From positions 1 to 34,232 of the forward strand of contig JBPCVY010000100.1 of NCBI GenBank assembly GCA_051010055.1: 34,232 nucleotides of DNA. Direction: 5' to 3'. Shown here one piece after another: positions 16,065 to 24,410 of the stretch. The DNA comes from CAJQND01 sp051010055. GTDB taxonomy: Bacteria; Pseudomonadota; Alphaproteobacteria; Rhizobiales; CAJQND01. The translations under genes and the position numbers were made by a program. The first letter of the stretch is position 1. Every line of letters starts with the position of its first letter. The notes under the pieces are model-generated. The model had not been told where the DNA came from, searched no databases, and was given only the letters and a program-made list of their open reading frames with translations.

Positions 16065-17183
16065 GTGATTTACACCGACATCCCAACCCCGCGCGAACTT
16101 GAACGGCTTATTGATCTGCGTGCCGAACAATGCGTCTCGGTTTATTTTCCAACCCATGCTGTGACATCGGAAGGGGCAGAAGACCGCATCGTCTACAAGA
16201 ACCTAGTCAAAGAGGCCGGTGTTCAGATGCATGATGGCAGCGTGGACAAGCGCGTGGGCTCTTCGGTTGTCGAGGAGTTGGATAGCCTGATTGACGATGA
16301 AGAACTTTGGCAGCATTTGAGCGACAGTCTTGCTGTATTTGCGACGCCAGAGTCTTTGCGCACCTATCGGCTTCATGTGCCGCTGCAAGCCCAGGTGCAG
16401 GTGAGCGACCGCTTTCACCTAAAACCACTTCTGGCGGCAATGTCAGCATCTTCCGGCTATTACATTTTGGCCATCGCACTGGGTTCGGTAAAGCTTATCG
16501 AGGTTACCTCGAACAAGGCACTCGAAATAAAGGTGCCCGATTTGCCAAAGGACATTTCCCATGCGGTAAAACGTAATTTGCCAAAAGACCCGGCACCGGC
16601 TGGCCGAATCCAGGGCGGGGAGGGTGACAAGGTTCTGTTGAGGCAATACTGTCGGATGGTCGACCGGGCAATTCGTCCCGTTATCGCCAGGGGCTCACAC
16701 CCGTTAGTGCTGGCTTGTGTCGACCATGTGGGCCATGTGTACCGTGGTGTCAGTTCCTATGCCCACATTGGCGATGAGTTTGTAAGCGGCAATCCAGAGC
16801 ACTTGAGCGCTGATCAATTGCGTGTTGCCGCTGAACTGATTGTTGCCCATATGGCGGCGGCGCCGCTGCACAGCGCAAGTGAACGCTTTGCCCAGCTGCG
16901 CGGAACCGGTAAGGCGATTGCTGATATTGAAACCCTGGGGCCTGCCGCAACGGGCGGGCTTATCGACACCTTGATCGTCCAGTTGGGTGCGCCTGTCTAT
17001 GGCACACTCGATACCATGTCCGGTGAAGTTACTATCGCTGAAGCTCCTGGCGCGGACACATACGATGTCCTCGACAAAATTGCGTCCCTGACCATCAAAT
17101 TCGGCGGTACGGTTTTTGCTGTCGAGAAAGATGAAATGCCTGCCGATGGTCACGTGGCGGCGATTTTGCGGTATGCCATTTAG
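16065..17183 (+). CDS. bacterial eRF1-like (baeRF family) protein, 372 aa
   Basis: The N-terminus (LIDLRAEQCVSVYFPTHAVTSEG followed by VYKNLVKEAG) and the central block (GYYILAIALGSVKLIEV) match the bacterial archaeo-eukaryotic release-factor-like families, which share domains with eRF1 and Dom34. The central loop contains GRIQGGEGDKVLL, close to the conserved glycine-rich turn of this family but not a GGQ. The C-terminal part (IADIETLGPAATGGLIDTLIVQLG, then GGTVFAVEKDEMP) resembles the L7Ae-like domain of eRF1. Proposed roles are ribosome rescue or stress-related translation control, mostly untested. Start is GTG 16065 with GGAG seven bases upstream. Stop is TAG. Assignment to a specific baeRF subfamily is uncertain. 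Confidence 0.75.
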   Translation: MIYTDIPTPRELERLIDLRAEQCVSVYFPTHAVTSEGAEDRIVYKNLVKEAGVQMHDGSVDKRVGSSVVEELDSLIDDEELWQHLSDSLAVFATPESLRTYRLHVPLQAQVQVSDRFHLKPLLAAMSASSGYYILAIALGSVKLIEVTSNKALEIKVPDLPKDISHAVKRNLPKDPAPAGRIQGGEGDKVLLRQYCRMVDRAIRPVIARGSHPLVLACVDHVGHVYRGVSSYAHIGDEFVSGNPEHLSADQLRVAAELIVAHMAAAPLHSASERFAQLRGTGKAIADIETLGPAATGGLIDTLIVQLGAPVYGTLDTMSGEVTIAEAPGADTYDVLDKIASLTIKFGGTVFAVEKDEMPADGHVAAILRYAI

Positions 17184-17308
17184 CGCCCTTTAGCTCGCGC
17201 CAGGATTTGGTTAGGCGAAACGTCACACTTGCCGCGATTCGTCAGCTCTAGTATTGAGATTGCAATGGTGCGAGTAGCGCATCACGGAAGACCAATTGGA
17301 GTTGAATG

Positions 17309-17614
17309 ATGGCGGCGCGGATTTTCAGGCCTGCAAAGACGGCCATGCAATCGGGCAAGAGCAAGTCCCGGAACTGGGTGCTGGAATATATCGCCGACAC
17401 TCCACGCAGCCGCGATCCTCTCATGGGTTGGACCAGTTCAGCCGACACGCGCCAACAGCTGCGCCTCGTTTTTGCAACAAAAGACGAGGCGGTTGCCTAC
17501 GCCAAGAAGAACGGGTTGGCGTACAGAGTTGAAGAACCGCACTCATCAGAGCGCAAACGCAAAAGTTATGCAGAGAATTTCAAGTGGGGCAGGGTTGAGA
17601 CGTGGACCCATTAA
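17309..17614 (+). CDS. NDUFS4-like respiratory complex I accessory subunit, 101 aa
   Basis: The product matches the conserved region of the 18-kDa complex I subunit (ETC_C1 family, PF04800): ARIFRPAKTAMQSGKSKSRNW, WVLEYIADTPRSRDPLMGWTSS, then LVFATKDEAVAYAKKNGLAY and a C-terminal YAENFKWGR. Alphaproteobacteria and mitochondria share this supernumerary NADH:ubiquinone oxidoreductase subunit, which is usually encoded apart from the nuo operon as here. Two adjacent ATGs (17306 and 17309) are possible starts, with GGAG upstream. The stop is TAA. The tRNA gene follows 42 bases later. Confidence 0.92.
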   Translation: MAARIFRPAKTAMQSGKSKSRNWVLEYIADTPRSRDPLMGWTSSADTRQQLRLVFATKDEAVAYAKKNGLAYRVEEPHSSERKRKSYAENFKWGRVETWTH

Positions 17615-17656
17615 AAGGTTTGCGCTAAACACCATTTACACTTTTACCGGCGTAAT

Positions 17657-17733
17657 GGCCCCGTAGCTCAGCTGGATAGAGCAGCGGACTTCTAATCCGC
17701 AGGTCGGAGGTTCAAATCCTCCCGGGGTCGCCA
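17657..17733 (+). tRNA. tRNA-Arg (anticodon TCT)
   Basis: The 77-base sequence folds as a cloverleaf. The acceptor stem GGCCCCG pairs with CGGGGTC (one G-U), the D-arm contains AGCTCAGCTGGATAGAGC, the anticodon stem GCGGA/TCCGC encloses the loop CTTCTAA with anticodon TCT, and the T-arm is GGAGGTTCAAATCCTCC. The discriminator is G and the CCA tail is encoded. It reads AGA and AGG codons. Confidence 0.97.
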
Positions 17734-17753
17734 CAGCCGCATCGGGCACGTTC

Positions 17754-18809
17754 ATGACCACAGCAAAAAGGCTAGAAATTCGCCGTCCGGACGACTGGCA
17801 TTTGCATTTGCGCGACGGCGCGATGATGAAGGGTATTGTTGGCGAAAGTGCCCGCCAGGTAGGCAGGGCGATTATCATGCCCAATCTTGTTCCCCCGGTG
17901 GTTACGGCTGAAGACGCATCGGCTTATCGCGAACGAATTTTGCAGGCGCTCCCGGAAGGCGCCCGCTTTGAGCCGCTTATGACGCTTTATCTGACCGATG
18001 CGACCGATCCCGATAATGTTGCTGCTGGTGCCCGGTCAGGATTGATTACCGCGGTAAAACTTTACCCCGCAGGCGCAACAACAAACTCCCAATCCGGTGT
18101 CACGGATATCGAGAATGTCATGCCGGTTCTTGAACGGATGGCTGAAATTGGATTGGTGCTCTGCATCCATGGTGAAGTCACAAATTCCGAGGTCGATATT
18201 TTCGACCGTGAGGCAAGGTTTATCGGGACGGTTTTGGATCCGCTTCGAAATCGGCTGCCCGAATTGCGTATTGTTTTGGAGCATGTAACCACCAGTGATG
18301 GTATTGATTACGTCAAAAAGGGTGGGGAGAACATCGCCGGCTCCATAACGGTTCATCACCTGATGATTAACCGGAACCATATTCTGGCCGGTGGCATCAG
18401 GCCACATTATTACTGTCTTCCGGTCGCCAAGCGCGAGGAACACCGCCTTGCGGTGCGTGCAGCGGCCACATCCGGTGATCCCCGCTTTTTCCTGGGCACC
18501 GACAGCGCCCCCCATGCAGATGATGCAAAAGAAAGCGCCTGCGGGTGCGCCGGGGTATTCACCGCTACCAACATGATGAGTTGTCTTGCCCATGTTTTTG
18601 AAGAAGATGGGGTTCTTGAAAATCTTGAAGCTTTTGCATCCCTGAACGGGTCGGCATTTTACAAACTTCACCCCAATCAAGAAATCATGGTTCTTGAAAG
18701 GGCTGACGAAGCGTGCGTTTTCCCGCCAAAGATTGAAACCGGTGCAGGTCCGGTAACTGTTTTTGATCCTGGAGTGCCGGTGTTTTGGCGCACAATTACC
18801 GAATGGTAA
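17754..18809 (+). CDS. pyrC: dihydroorotase (class II, PyrC), 351 aa
   Basis: PyrC catalyses reversible cyclisation of carbamoyl-aspartate to dihydroorotate in pyrimidine synthesis. The protein aligns along the whole length of E. coli-type class II enzymes (about 348 residues): metal ligands H16 and H18 in DWHLHLRDG, the carboxylated lysine K102 in AVKLYPAGATTNS (same number as in E. coli), CIHGEV, LEHVTT, HHLMINRNH, and the last metal aspartate in FFLGTDSAPHADD followed by KESACGCAG. The start is ATG 17754, 20 bases after the tRNA-Arg gene; the ribosome site is weak. Stop is TAA. No other pyr gene lies in the window. Confidence 0.96.
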   Translation: MTTAKRLEIRRPDDWHLHLRDGAMMKGIVGESARQVGRAIIMPNLVPPVVTAEDASAYRERILQALPEGARFEPLMTLYLTDATDPDNVAAGARSGLITAVKLYPAGATTNSQSGVTDIENVMPVLERMAEIGLVLCIHGEVTNSEVDIFDREARFIGTVLDPLRNRLPELRIVLEHVTTSDGIDYVKKGGENIAGSITVHHLMINRNHILAGGIRPHYYCLPVAKREEHRLAVRAAATSGDPRFFLGTDSAPHADDAKESACGCAGVFTATNMMSCLAHVFEEDGVLENLEAFASLNGSAFYKLHPNQEIMVLERADEACVFPPKIETGAGPVTVFDPGVPVFWRTITEW

Positions 18810-18905
18810 GAAAGAAATTACTTCCACGTCCCGCTTGATGAGATATGATTAGATAAAGGCAAGATAAAAAATTGCTTTCATAGCGATCTAAAAGGGAGGG
18901 ATCAC

Positions 18906-20510
18906 ATGAGTGACAAAACTATTCTAAGTCAACTTATTCAGTGCCACAGAATAACTCGGCGTGAGTTTGTGGTGCAGGCGGTAGCTGCTGGCGTTACTGC
19001 GAGCGCTGCATTGTCTTTCTTTGACACAGCCAAAGCGGCAACTCCGAAAAAGGGCGGTGATTTCCGCCAGGGTTTGACGGGCGGTGCAACCGGTGATGTG
19101 CTTGATCCGGCACGTACGCTGGACTCCTTCATGATCAATGTGAGCTTCGGTCAGTTGCGCAACAACCTCACCGAAATCTCATCTACAGGTGAACTTGTTC
19201 CAGAATTGGCTGAAAGCTGGGAAGCATCTCCGGATGCATCTGTCTGGACTTTCAAGCTGCGGAAGGGCGTTGAGTTCCACAGCGGCAAGACCTTTGAAGC
19301 AGCTGACGTTGTTGCCTCGCTCAATCACCACCGCGGTGAAGACACAAAGTCTGCAGCGAAGGGCATCGTTAAATCCATCAAGGATGTGAAGGTTGACGGC
19401 AAAGAAACCGTCGTTGTAACCCTTGAAGCTGGCAGTGCGGACTTCCCGTTCCTGATGAACGACTATCACCTGGCGATTGGTGAAGCGAAGGAAGATGGCA
19501 CGCTTGCATGGGAAAAAGGTGAAGGCACTGGCGGTTATGTTCTTGAGAAGTTCGAGCCTGGTGTCACTTGCAAGGTGAAACGCAATCCGAACTATTGGAA
19601 AGAGAACGCGGCCTATTTCGACACGATTGAAAACCTTTTCATCGCCGATGTAGTGGCACGTACTGCTGCTGTGCGGTCCGGTGAAATTCATGCCATGTCG
19701 AACCTGGATCTGAAAACCTCTCACCTCCTGCAACGGGACAAGAATGTTCAGGTGTTCGATACCTATGGCAACAAACACAATACGTTCCCGATGCACAGCA
19801 ACAAGGCGCCTTTCGACAATAATGACGTGCGGCAGGCCCTCAAGTACGCAATTAACCGCGAGGAACTTCTGAAGAAGATTCTCAAGGGGAAAGGCGAGTT
19901 GGGCAACGATTCACCGGTTGGCCCTGCAAATATCTACCGGGCAACAGCAGATGAATTGCCGCAACGCCCGTATGACCCCGAAAAGGCGAAGCATCACCTC
20001 AAAAAAGCTGGAATGGAGAACCTCAGTGTGAAGTTGCATGTCGCAGACACTGCCTTTGAAGGTGCAGTTGATGCTAGCCAGCTTTATGCCGAATCTGCCA
20101 AGGCCGCAGGGATCAGTATCGAGATCGTGCGTGAGGCAAATGACGGCTACTGGTCGAACGTTTGGCTCAAGAAGCCTTGGTGCGCAAGTTACTGGGGTGG
20201 CCGCCCGACTGAAGATTGGATCTTCTCTCAGATCTATTCAAAGGGCGCGGACTGGAACGAGTCATTCTGGGATAATGAGCAGTTCAACAAATTGCTTGTC
20301 GAGGCGCGTGCGGAACTGGATACCGCCAAGCGCCGCGAGTTGTATGTTGAAATGCAACGTATCGTCAGCAATGAGGGCGGTTCGGTTATTCCGCTGTTCA
20401 TGGCTTATACCCACGCTGCTGGTAAGAATGTTGGTCTTCCTGAGAAAATGGCCGGCAACTGGGAGCTTGATGGCCACAAGAACGGTGAACGCTGGTGGTT
20501 CACTGGCTAA
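18906..20510 (+). CDS. ABC transporter substrate-binding protein, peptide/opine family (SBP_bac_5), Tat-exported, 534 aa
   Basis: A twin-arginine signal is visible (HRITRREFVVQAVAAGVTASA, ending near AKAA), so the protein should reach the periplasm folded. The mature part is a family 5 extracellular solute-binding protein: LVPELAESWEASPDASVWTF, KLRKGVEFHSGKTFEAADVV, GTGGYVLEKFEPGVTCKVKRNPNYW and DVRQALKYAINREELL. These proteins bind oligopeptides, opines or related compounds and feed a DppBCDF-type importer. No permease or ATPase gene is adjacent: the neighbour upstream is pyrC and a terminator follows, so it is an orphan binding protein here. The start ATG has a strong GGGAGGGA site. The stop is TAA. 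Confidence 0.93.
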   Translation: MSDKTILSQLIQCHRITRREFVVQAVAAGVTASAALSFFDTAKAATPKKGGDFRQGLTGGATGDVLDPARTLDSFMINVSFGQLRNNLTEISSTGELVPELAESWEASPDASVWTFKLRKGVEFHSGKTFEAADVVASLNHHRGEDTKSAAKGIVKSIKDVKVDGKETVVVTLEAGSADFPFLMNDYHLAIGEAKEDGTLAWEKGEGTGGYVLEKFEPGVTCKVKRNPNYWKENAAYFDTIENLFIADVVARTAAVRSGEIHAMSNLDLKTSHLLQRDKNVQVFDTYGNKHNTFPMHSNKAPFDNNDVRQALKYAINREELLKKILKGKGELGNDSPVGPANIYRATADELPQRPYDPEKAKHHLKKAGMENLSVKLHVADTAFEGAVDASQLYAESAKAAGISIEIVREANDGYWSNVWLKKPWCASYWGGRPTEDWIFSQIYSKGADWNESFWDNEQFNKLLVEARAELDTAKRRELYVEMQRIVSNEGGSVIPLFMAYTHAAGKNVGLPEKMAGNWELDGHKNGERWWFTG

Positions 20511-20534
20511 CACGGCTATAAGAGAAAAAATTGG

Positions 20535-20564
20535 AAAGGCCCGGTACTCGCCGGGCCTTTTCTC
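20535..20564 (+). terminator. rho-independent terminator after the SBP gene, possibly bidirectional
   Basis: A perfect 10-bp stem (AAAGGCCCGG at 20535-20544 and CCGGGCCTTT at 20551-20560) encloses a six-base loop and is followed by TCTCT. The reverse complement also ends in a T-rich stretch, so it may serve the convergent M15 peptidase gene as well, whose stop lies at its edge. Confidence 0.85.
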
Positions 20565-21148
20565 TATTTGCGTTTTCTGAGACGGGCAACGCGTTTTTTG
20601 CGTGATATTTTGGCGTAGTACCGGCGCTTTTTGCAACCATAGTGCCAGCTCCTTCGCGGGCCTACATCAATGTGCACGATGGATTTGTTGCAATAAGTGC
20701 CCACACCACCGCGTCCGGGCAGTGTTTTCAAAAACTGCCTCAGGGCTATTTGGCTTACCGAGGAAACGCGGATATCGGCCGCCATGCATTTAAGGTGGTA
20801 GGATTTGCGTGCGCCGCCAACCAAGCGATTACCCAGTTTTGTCCGGCATCCTGATGTTACGCGCACCGGTTGGCCGAAATGGCGCTCTACCTGGTGCAAC
20901 ATCAATGCAAGGCGCTTATTAAGCCCGATGAACTTCGACTTTTTTGTGCGCGGCCGCGCAAAGTTTTCCGGTTTTTCCTGCGGCAACGGAACCAGTCTTA
21001 CCTGCTTCGGCAAATCCAGACCCCCGGGAGGACTAATTCCGTTTACCCATTCTGTACCGTTATTGAAGGTATTGCTTTCAGTGATTGTTACCGATGCAAA
21101 AAATGCCATGAGGCACGCCAACGCGCGCCACGATTTTGACTTTCCCAT
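20564..21148 (-). CDS. M15-family peptidase (DUF882/YcbK-like), 194 aa
   Basis: The protein belongs to the peptidase M15A group acting on peptidoglycan peptides (D-Ala-D-Ala or endopeptidase type). It has an N-terminal hydrophobic signal (LACLMAFFASVTITES) and a zinc domain with VRVTSGCRTKLGNRL, KSYHLKCMAADIRV (zinc His and Asp), GGVGTYCNKSIVHIDVG (second His) and SWHYGC. The C-terminus is very basic (many K and R), which could bind the anionic cell wall or nucleic acid. ATG 21148 is used; the stop is TAG. The 217 bases upstream to creA show no convincing promoter. Confidence 0.88.
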   Translation of the reverse strand: MGKSKSWRALACLMAFFASVTITESNTFNNGTEWVNGISPPGGLDLPKQVRLVPLPQEKPENFARPRTKKSKFIGLNKRLALMLHQVERHFGQPVRVTSGCRTKLGNRLVGGARKSYHLKCMAADIRVSSVSQIALRQFLKTLPGRGGVGTYCNKSIVHIDVGPRRSWHYGCKKRRYYAKISRKKRVARLRKRK

Positions 21149-21365
21149 ATTCTCGCTTTCGAAAATCAGCCAAAAATGCCACTGAAACTGGAGACGAATT
21201 CTCGCCTATGGCAGGGCTGTCGTGACGAATCTGCGGGTTTAAAAAACCACTCTCATTGGCGCGTGTTGTGCATTGCACAAAAGGCGTTTCAAGGGCCAAA
21301 TTACGGCAAATTCGCGATCATATCAGGCTGATTAAAATTGGGCTTTTACACCCCGGAAGTGCTTT

Positions 21366-21884
21366 TTATTCCTCAAGAAAATCGGAGCATTTCTCCACTT
21401 GGTTGGAACCCCAAGGCTGTATCGGAACGGTGGACGTTGAGTTTTGCGGTGAGCCTTCGATCAATTTGTCGGAATAGCTCAAGTAGACAAGCACGTTGCG
21501 GACCGGGTCGCAGCCGCGGACAATCCTCATTTTTTTGAAGAAAATTGATCGCCGCTGGCGATAGATCTCATCGCCCTGTTCGAACTTTCCCTTAAATTTG
21601 ACCGGCCCAACCTGGCGGCAGGCAAGAGAAACGTCGGACAGTTCCTCGGCTAAGCCGGCCCATCCTGTCCATCCACCTTTTTCGGGAACAGTGAAATGAC
21701 AGGCCACTCCATCTACCAATGGGTCATCCATTGCATAAGTTGCAAGTTTATGATTCGGGGATAGAAGTTTGAAAACAGTGGATTTTTTGAAAATTAACTC
21801 AGGGTCGTCAGTGGCCAGGGAAGGCGTCGCTCCAGAGGCAAGTCCAAGGGAAAGGGTCATCCCGGCGATCGCAAGACGGCTCAT
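21366..21884 (-). CDS. creA: CreA family periplasmic protein, 172 aa
   Basis: This matches the CreA family throughout: FKLLSPNHKLATYAMDDPLVDGVACHFTV, GLAEELSDVSLACRQVGPV, RRSIFFKKMRIVRGCDPVRN and the signature LVYLSYSDKLIEGSPQNS followed by VPIQPWG. A signal peptide (AIAGMTLSLGLASGATPSLA) indicates a periplasmic location. The function of CreA is unknown. The ATG is preceded by GGAG eight bases upstream. The gene lies 21 bases downstream of metC on the same strand and is probably co-transcribed with it. Confidence 0.92.
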   Translation of the reverse strand: MSRLAIAGMTLSLGLASGATPSLATDDPELIFKKSTVFKLLSPNHKLATYAMDDPLVDGVACHFTVPEKGGWTGWAGLAEELSDVSLACRQVGPVKFKGKFEQGDEIYRQRRSIFFKKMRIVRGCDPVRNVLVYLSYSDKLIEGSPQNSTSTVPIQPWGSNQVEKCSDFLEE

Positions 21885-21905
21885 GATTTCATCTCCAGTT
21901 TTGGG

Positions 21906-23093
21906 TCAGCTGGCAGCGGCCATGGCTGCAAAAGCGGCATCAAGATCGTCTTTGAGATCATCGACACCTTCAAGTCCGATATGGAGCCTTACCGCTGGCC
22001 CTTCATGGTTCCATTTTGTCGCAGTCCGGTAATTTGCCGGATCGAAAGGAATGGCAAGGCTTTCAAATCCGCCCCATGAAAATCCCAATCCGAACAAGGT
22101 GAGTGAATTAAAGAATGCTGCAACGGACTTATCCTCAACCGGATTCAAAACGTACGAGAACAATCCACTGGCGCCTGTAAAATCGCGCTTCCAAAGGGTG
22201 TGACCTGGATTATCCGGCAAGGCGGGATGAAGCACTTCTGCAACTTCAGGCCGTTCTTTAAGCCAGTTTGCGATTTCCAGCGCGCTATTCATGTGGCGCT
22301 CCAGCCTGACATCGAGGGTGCGCATGCCGCGGAGCGCCAAATACATATCATCCGGCCCCGCACATTGGCCAAAAATGGTAAACTTTTTCTCGAAATCTTT
22401 CCAAAGATGTTCTGTAACTGTGATGGTGCCGATCATCGCATCGGAATGACCAACGAGATATTTCGTTCCCGCCTGAATTGAGATATCGCAACCGTGTTCA
22501 AACGCTTTGAAATAGTGTCCTGCTGCCCATGTGTTGTCCAACGCAACGAGTGCACCTTTCTCATGGGCAGCCTTGGCAATCGCTGGAATATCCTGGATTT
22601 CCATTGTCTGGGAGCCAGGGCATTCGGTGTAAACGAGCCTTGTATTTTCTTTCATGAGATTGCCAATGCCAGCGCCAACAAGGGGATCATAGTAGGTTGT
22701 TTCTATTCCAAGGCCGGTCAAAATGCCGTCGCAAAACTGGCGGGTAGGCCGGTATGTGGAATCTGGTACGAGAAGATGATCGCCAGCCCGCAGGAAACAA
22801 AGGAACATTGTAGAGATCGCTGAAAGACCGGACGGGCAAAGTTTTGCGCCATATCCACCTTCAAGATGGGCTACAGCGTCTTGCAGCGGCTCAGATGTCG
22901 GTGTGGTTGTGCGGCCATACGAATAGCGCAAAGGTTTCCGGTTTTTTATGGAGTCGTAGTCCGAATAAAGAACAGTGGAGCCGTGAACGACCGGTGGGTT
23001 CACAAACCCAAATTGTTCTTCAGGATTTTTGCCGACAGTAACAAGTGCAGTTGCAGAATCGAGAAAGCGTGGTTTTGAAGCATTCTTAGGCAT
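21906..23093 (-). CDS. metC: cystathionine beta-lyase, 395 aa
   Basis: This is a PLP enzyme of the Cys/Met metabolism family that cleaves cystathionine to homocysteine, pyruvate and ammonia. Visible motifs are YSYGRTTTPTSEPLQDAVAHLEGG, CPSGLSAIS, the PLP-contact segment VALDNTWAAG (D186) and the Schiff-base lysine K211 in SIQAGTKYLVGHSDAM, then FGLGFSWGGFESL and VRLHIGLEGVDDL near the C-terminus. The SWGGFESL block is typical of the MetC group in alphaproteobacteria. Start is ATG 23093 and stop TGA. It is divergent from aapJ, an arrangement also known from rhizobia, and creA follows downstream. Confidence 0.94.
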   Translation of the reverse strand: MPKNASKPRFLDSATALVTVGKNPEEQFGFVNPPVVHGSTVLYSDYDSIKNRKPLRYSYGRTTTPTSEPLQDAVAHLEGGYGAKLCPSGLSAISTMFLCFLRAGDHLLVPDSTYRPTRQFCDGILTGLGIETTYYDPLVGAGIGNLMKENTRLVYTECPGSQTMEIQDIPAIAKAAHEKGALVALDNTWAAGHYFKAFEHGCDISIQAGTKYLVGHSDAMIGTITVTEHLWKDFEKKFTIFGQCAGPDDMYLALRGMRTLDVRLERHMNSALEIANWLKERPEVAEVLHPALPDNPGHTLWKRDFTGASGLFSYVLNPVEDKSVAAFFNSLTLFGLGFSWGGFESLAIPFDPANYRTATKWNHEGPAVRLHIGLEGVDDLKDDLDAAFAAMAAAS

Positions 23094-23125
23094 TATTCAT
23101 TGAGACCTTGCGTGTAATTGGCAAA

Positions 23126-23145
23126 TTTTTCTTGAAAAAGAAAAA
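23126..23145. repeat. AT-rich inverted repeat in the metC leader
   Basis: TTTTTCTT and AAGAAAAA form an 8-bp perfect stem around a GAAA loop. It lies about 33 bases upstream of the metC ATG, inside its probable 5' leader. It may be a weak RNA hairpin or a chance purine/pyrimidine tract; no function can be assigned. Confidence 0.3.
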
Positions 23146-23228
23146 AGTCAAAAAGGGGCATAACCTACTTATCCTCTTGACCCAAGATGTAAAATCGCCT
23201 GTGATGGGCTCCGGGGGGATGAAGCTTT

Positions 23229-23242
23229 CTCCCTCAAGGGAG
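23229..23242. promoter_or_regulatory. palindrome CTCCCT-CA-AGGGAG in the metC-aapJ divergent region
   Basis: A perfect six-base inverted repeat with a two-base centre lies in the 281-base region between the divergent metC and aapJ genes. It could be an operator for a dimeric regulator. It sits within a nine-codon frame (ATG 23219 to TAA 23245), so a leader-peptide reading is also possible. No convincing sigma-70 promoter is visible nearby. Confidence 0.3.
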
Positions 23243-23374
23243 TAACAACAACATAAGTTTGCGTTGACCGAGCCCAGGAAACCATTGACCTAAAGGTATT
23301 TGGTGGACGCCCGTTGAGGGCGTGTCCATGGGTTCCGTTGCGCGTAAATTTGTATGTAACAAAAAGGGTCAGTG

Positions 23375-24394
23375 ATGAAGACAAAAATTTTTACGCTCGT
23401 TTGTGGTGCCGCAATTAGTATGGTTGCAGCGAGTGCCGCATCTGCAGCTACGCTCGATGACATCAAAGCGAAAGGCCATGTGCAGTGTGGCGTGAGCCAA
23501 GGGCTGCCGGGCTTTTCAAATCCTGATGACAAAGGCAACTGGACCGGAATGGACGTGGATGTTTGCCGGGCATTGGCCGCCGCGATTTTTGGTGACGCTG
23601 GCAAAGTGAAGTTTACGCCGCTGTCGGCGAAAGAGCGTTTTACTGCTCTGCAATCCGGTGAAGTCGATGTTCTTTCGCGCAACACCACATGGACGGCAAC
23701 GCGCGATACAGCGCTGGGCCTTAACTTCGCTGGCGTCAACTACTATGACGGCCAGGGCTTTATGGTGAAGAAAGCGCTCGGCGTTACATCCGCGCTGCAG
23801 CTTAACGGCGCTTCGGTTTGTACAAACACCGGCACAACCACCGAGCTGAACGTGGCTGACTATTTCCGCGCTAACAACATGCAGTACGAAGTTGTTGCAT
23901 TTGAAAAAGCTGACGAGGTTGTTGCTGCATACGACAAGGGCCGCTGTGATGTGTACACGACCGACGCATCTGGCCTCTATGCGCAGCGTCTGAAGCTGTC
24001 TAACCCGGGCGATCATGTGGTTCTTCCGGAAATCATTTCCAAAGAACCTCTTGGGCCAGTTGTCCGCCAGGGCGACGACCAGTGGTTCAACCTTGTGAAA
24101 TGGGTTCATTTTGCCATGATCAACGCTGAAGAACTCGGCATTACCTCCAAGAACGTTGATGAAATGAAAGGGTCTTCAAACCCGGCCATCAAGCGTATTC
24201 TTGGTGTTGAAGGCAAGTTCGGCGAAAACCTCGGTGTTGGCAACGATTGGGCTTATAACGCCATCAAGATGGTTGGCAACTATGGTGAAGTGTTCGACGC
24301 CAATGTTGGCCCGGACACACCTCTTGGCATCGCCCGCGGCGTGAATGCGCTGTGGTCGAAGGGTGGCCTGCAATACGCACCGCCTGTCCGCTAA
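23375..24394 (+). CDS. aapJ: general L-amino acid ABC transporter, periplasmic binding protein AapJ, 339 aa
   Basis: The binding protein of the Aap importer has a Sec signal (IFTLVCGAAISMVAASAASA) and then a family 3 solute-binding domain: TLDDIKAKGHVQCGVSQGLPGF, GMDVDVCRALAAAIFGDAGKV, FTALQSGEVDVLSRNTTWT and CDVYTTDASGLYAQR. These blocks are characteristic of AapJ/BztA rather than narrower amino-acid binders. In rhizobia AapJ delivers a broad range of L-amino acids to AapQ/M/P. ATG 23375 is preferred; a GTG directly before it is in frame. Stop is TAA. The gene leads a four-gene operon, separated from aapQ by 193 bases of structured sequence. Confidence 0.95.
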   Translation: MKTKIFTLVCGAAISMVAASAASAATLDDIKAKGHVQCGVSQGLPGFSNPDDKGNWTGMDVDVCRALAAAIFGDAGKVKFTPLSAKERFTALQSGEVDVLSRNTTWTATRDTALGLNFAGVNYYDGQGFMVKKALGVTSALQLNGASVCTNTGTTTELNVADYFRANNMQYEVVAFEKADEVVAAYDKGRCDVYTTDASGLYAQRLKLSNPGDHVVLPEIISKEPLGPVVRQGDDQWFNLVKWVHFAMINAEELGITSKNVDEMKGSSNPAIKRILGVEGKFGENLGVGNDWAYNAIKMVGNYGEVFDANVGPDTPLGIARGVNALWSKGGLQYAPPVR

Positions 24395-24410
24395 GCACGT
24401 AATTCGAAAT

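Noticed and set aside
17657..17800. Integrated element at the tRNA-Arg 3' end
   Set aside because: tRNA genes are common integration sites, but no integrase, repeated tRNA 3' end or foreign-looking segment is seen; pyrC follows immediately.
18036..18827. 263-codon minus-strand ORF opposite pyrC
   Set aside because: pyrC is unmistakable on the plus strand with conserved catalytic residues; the antisense frame has no recognisable features.
23101..23140. Sigma-54 promoter upstream of aapJ or metC
   Set aside because: TTGGCAAATTTTTCTTG resembles it, but the required GC at the -12 position with N10 spacing is absent.
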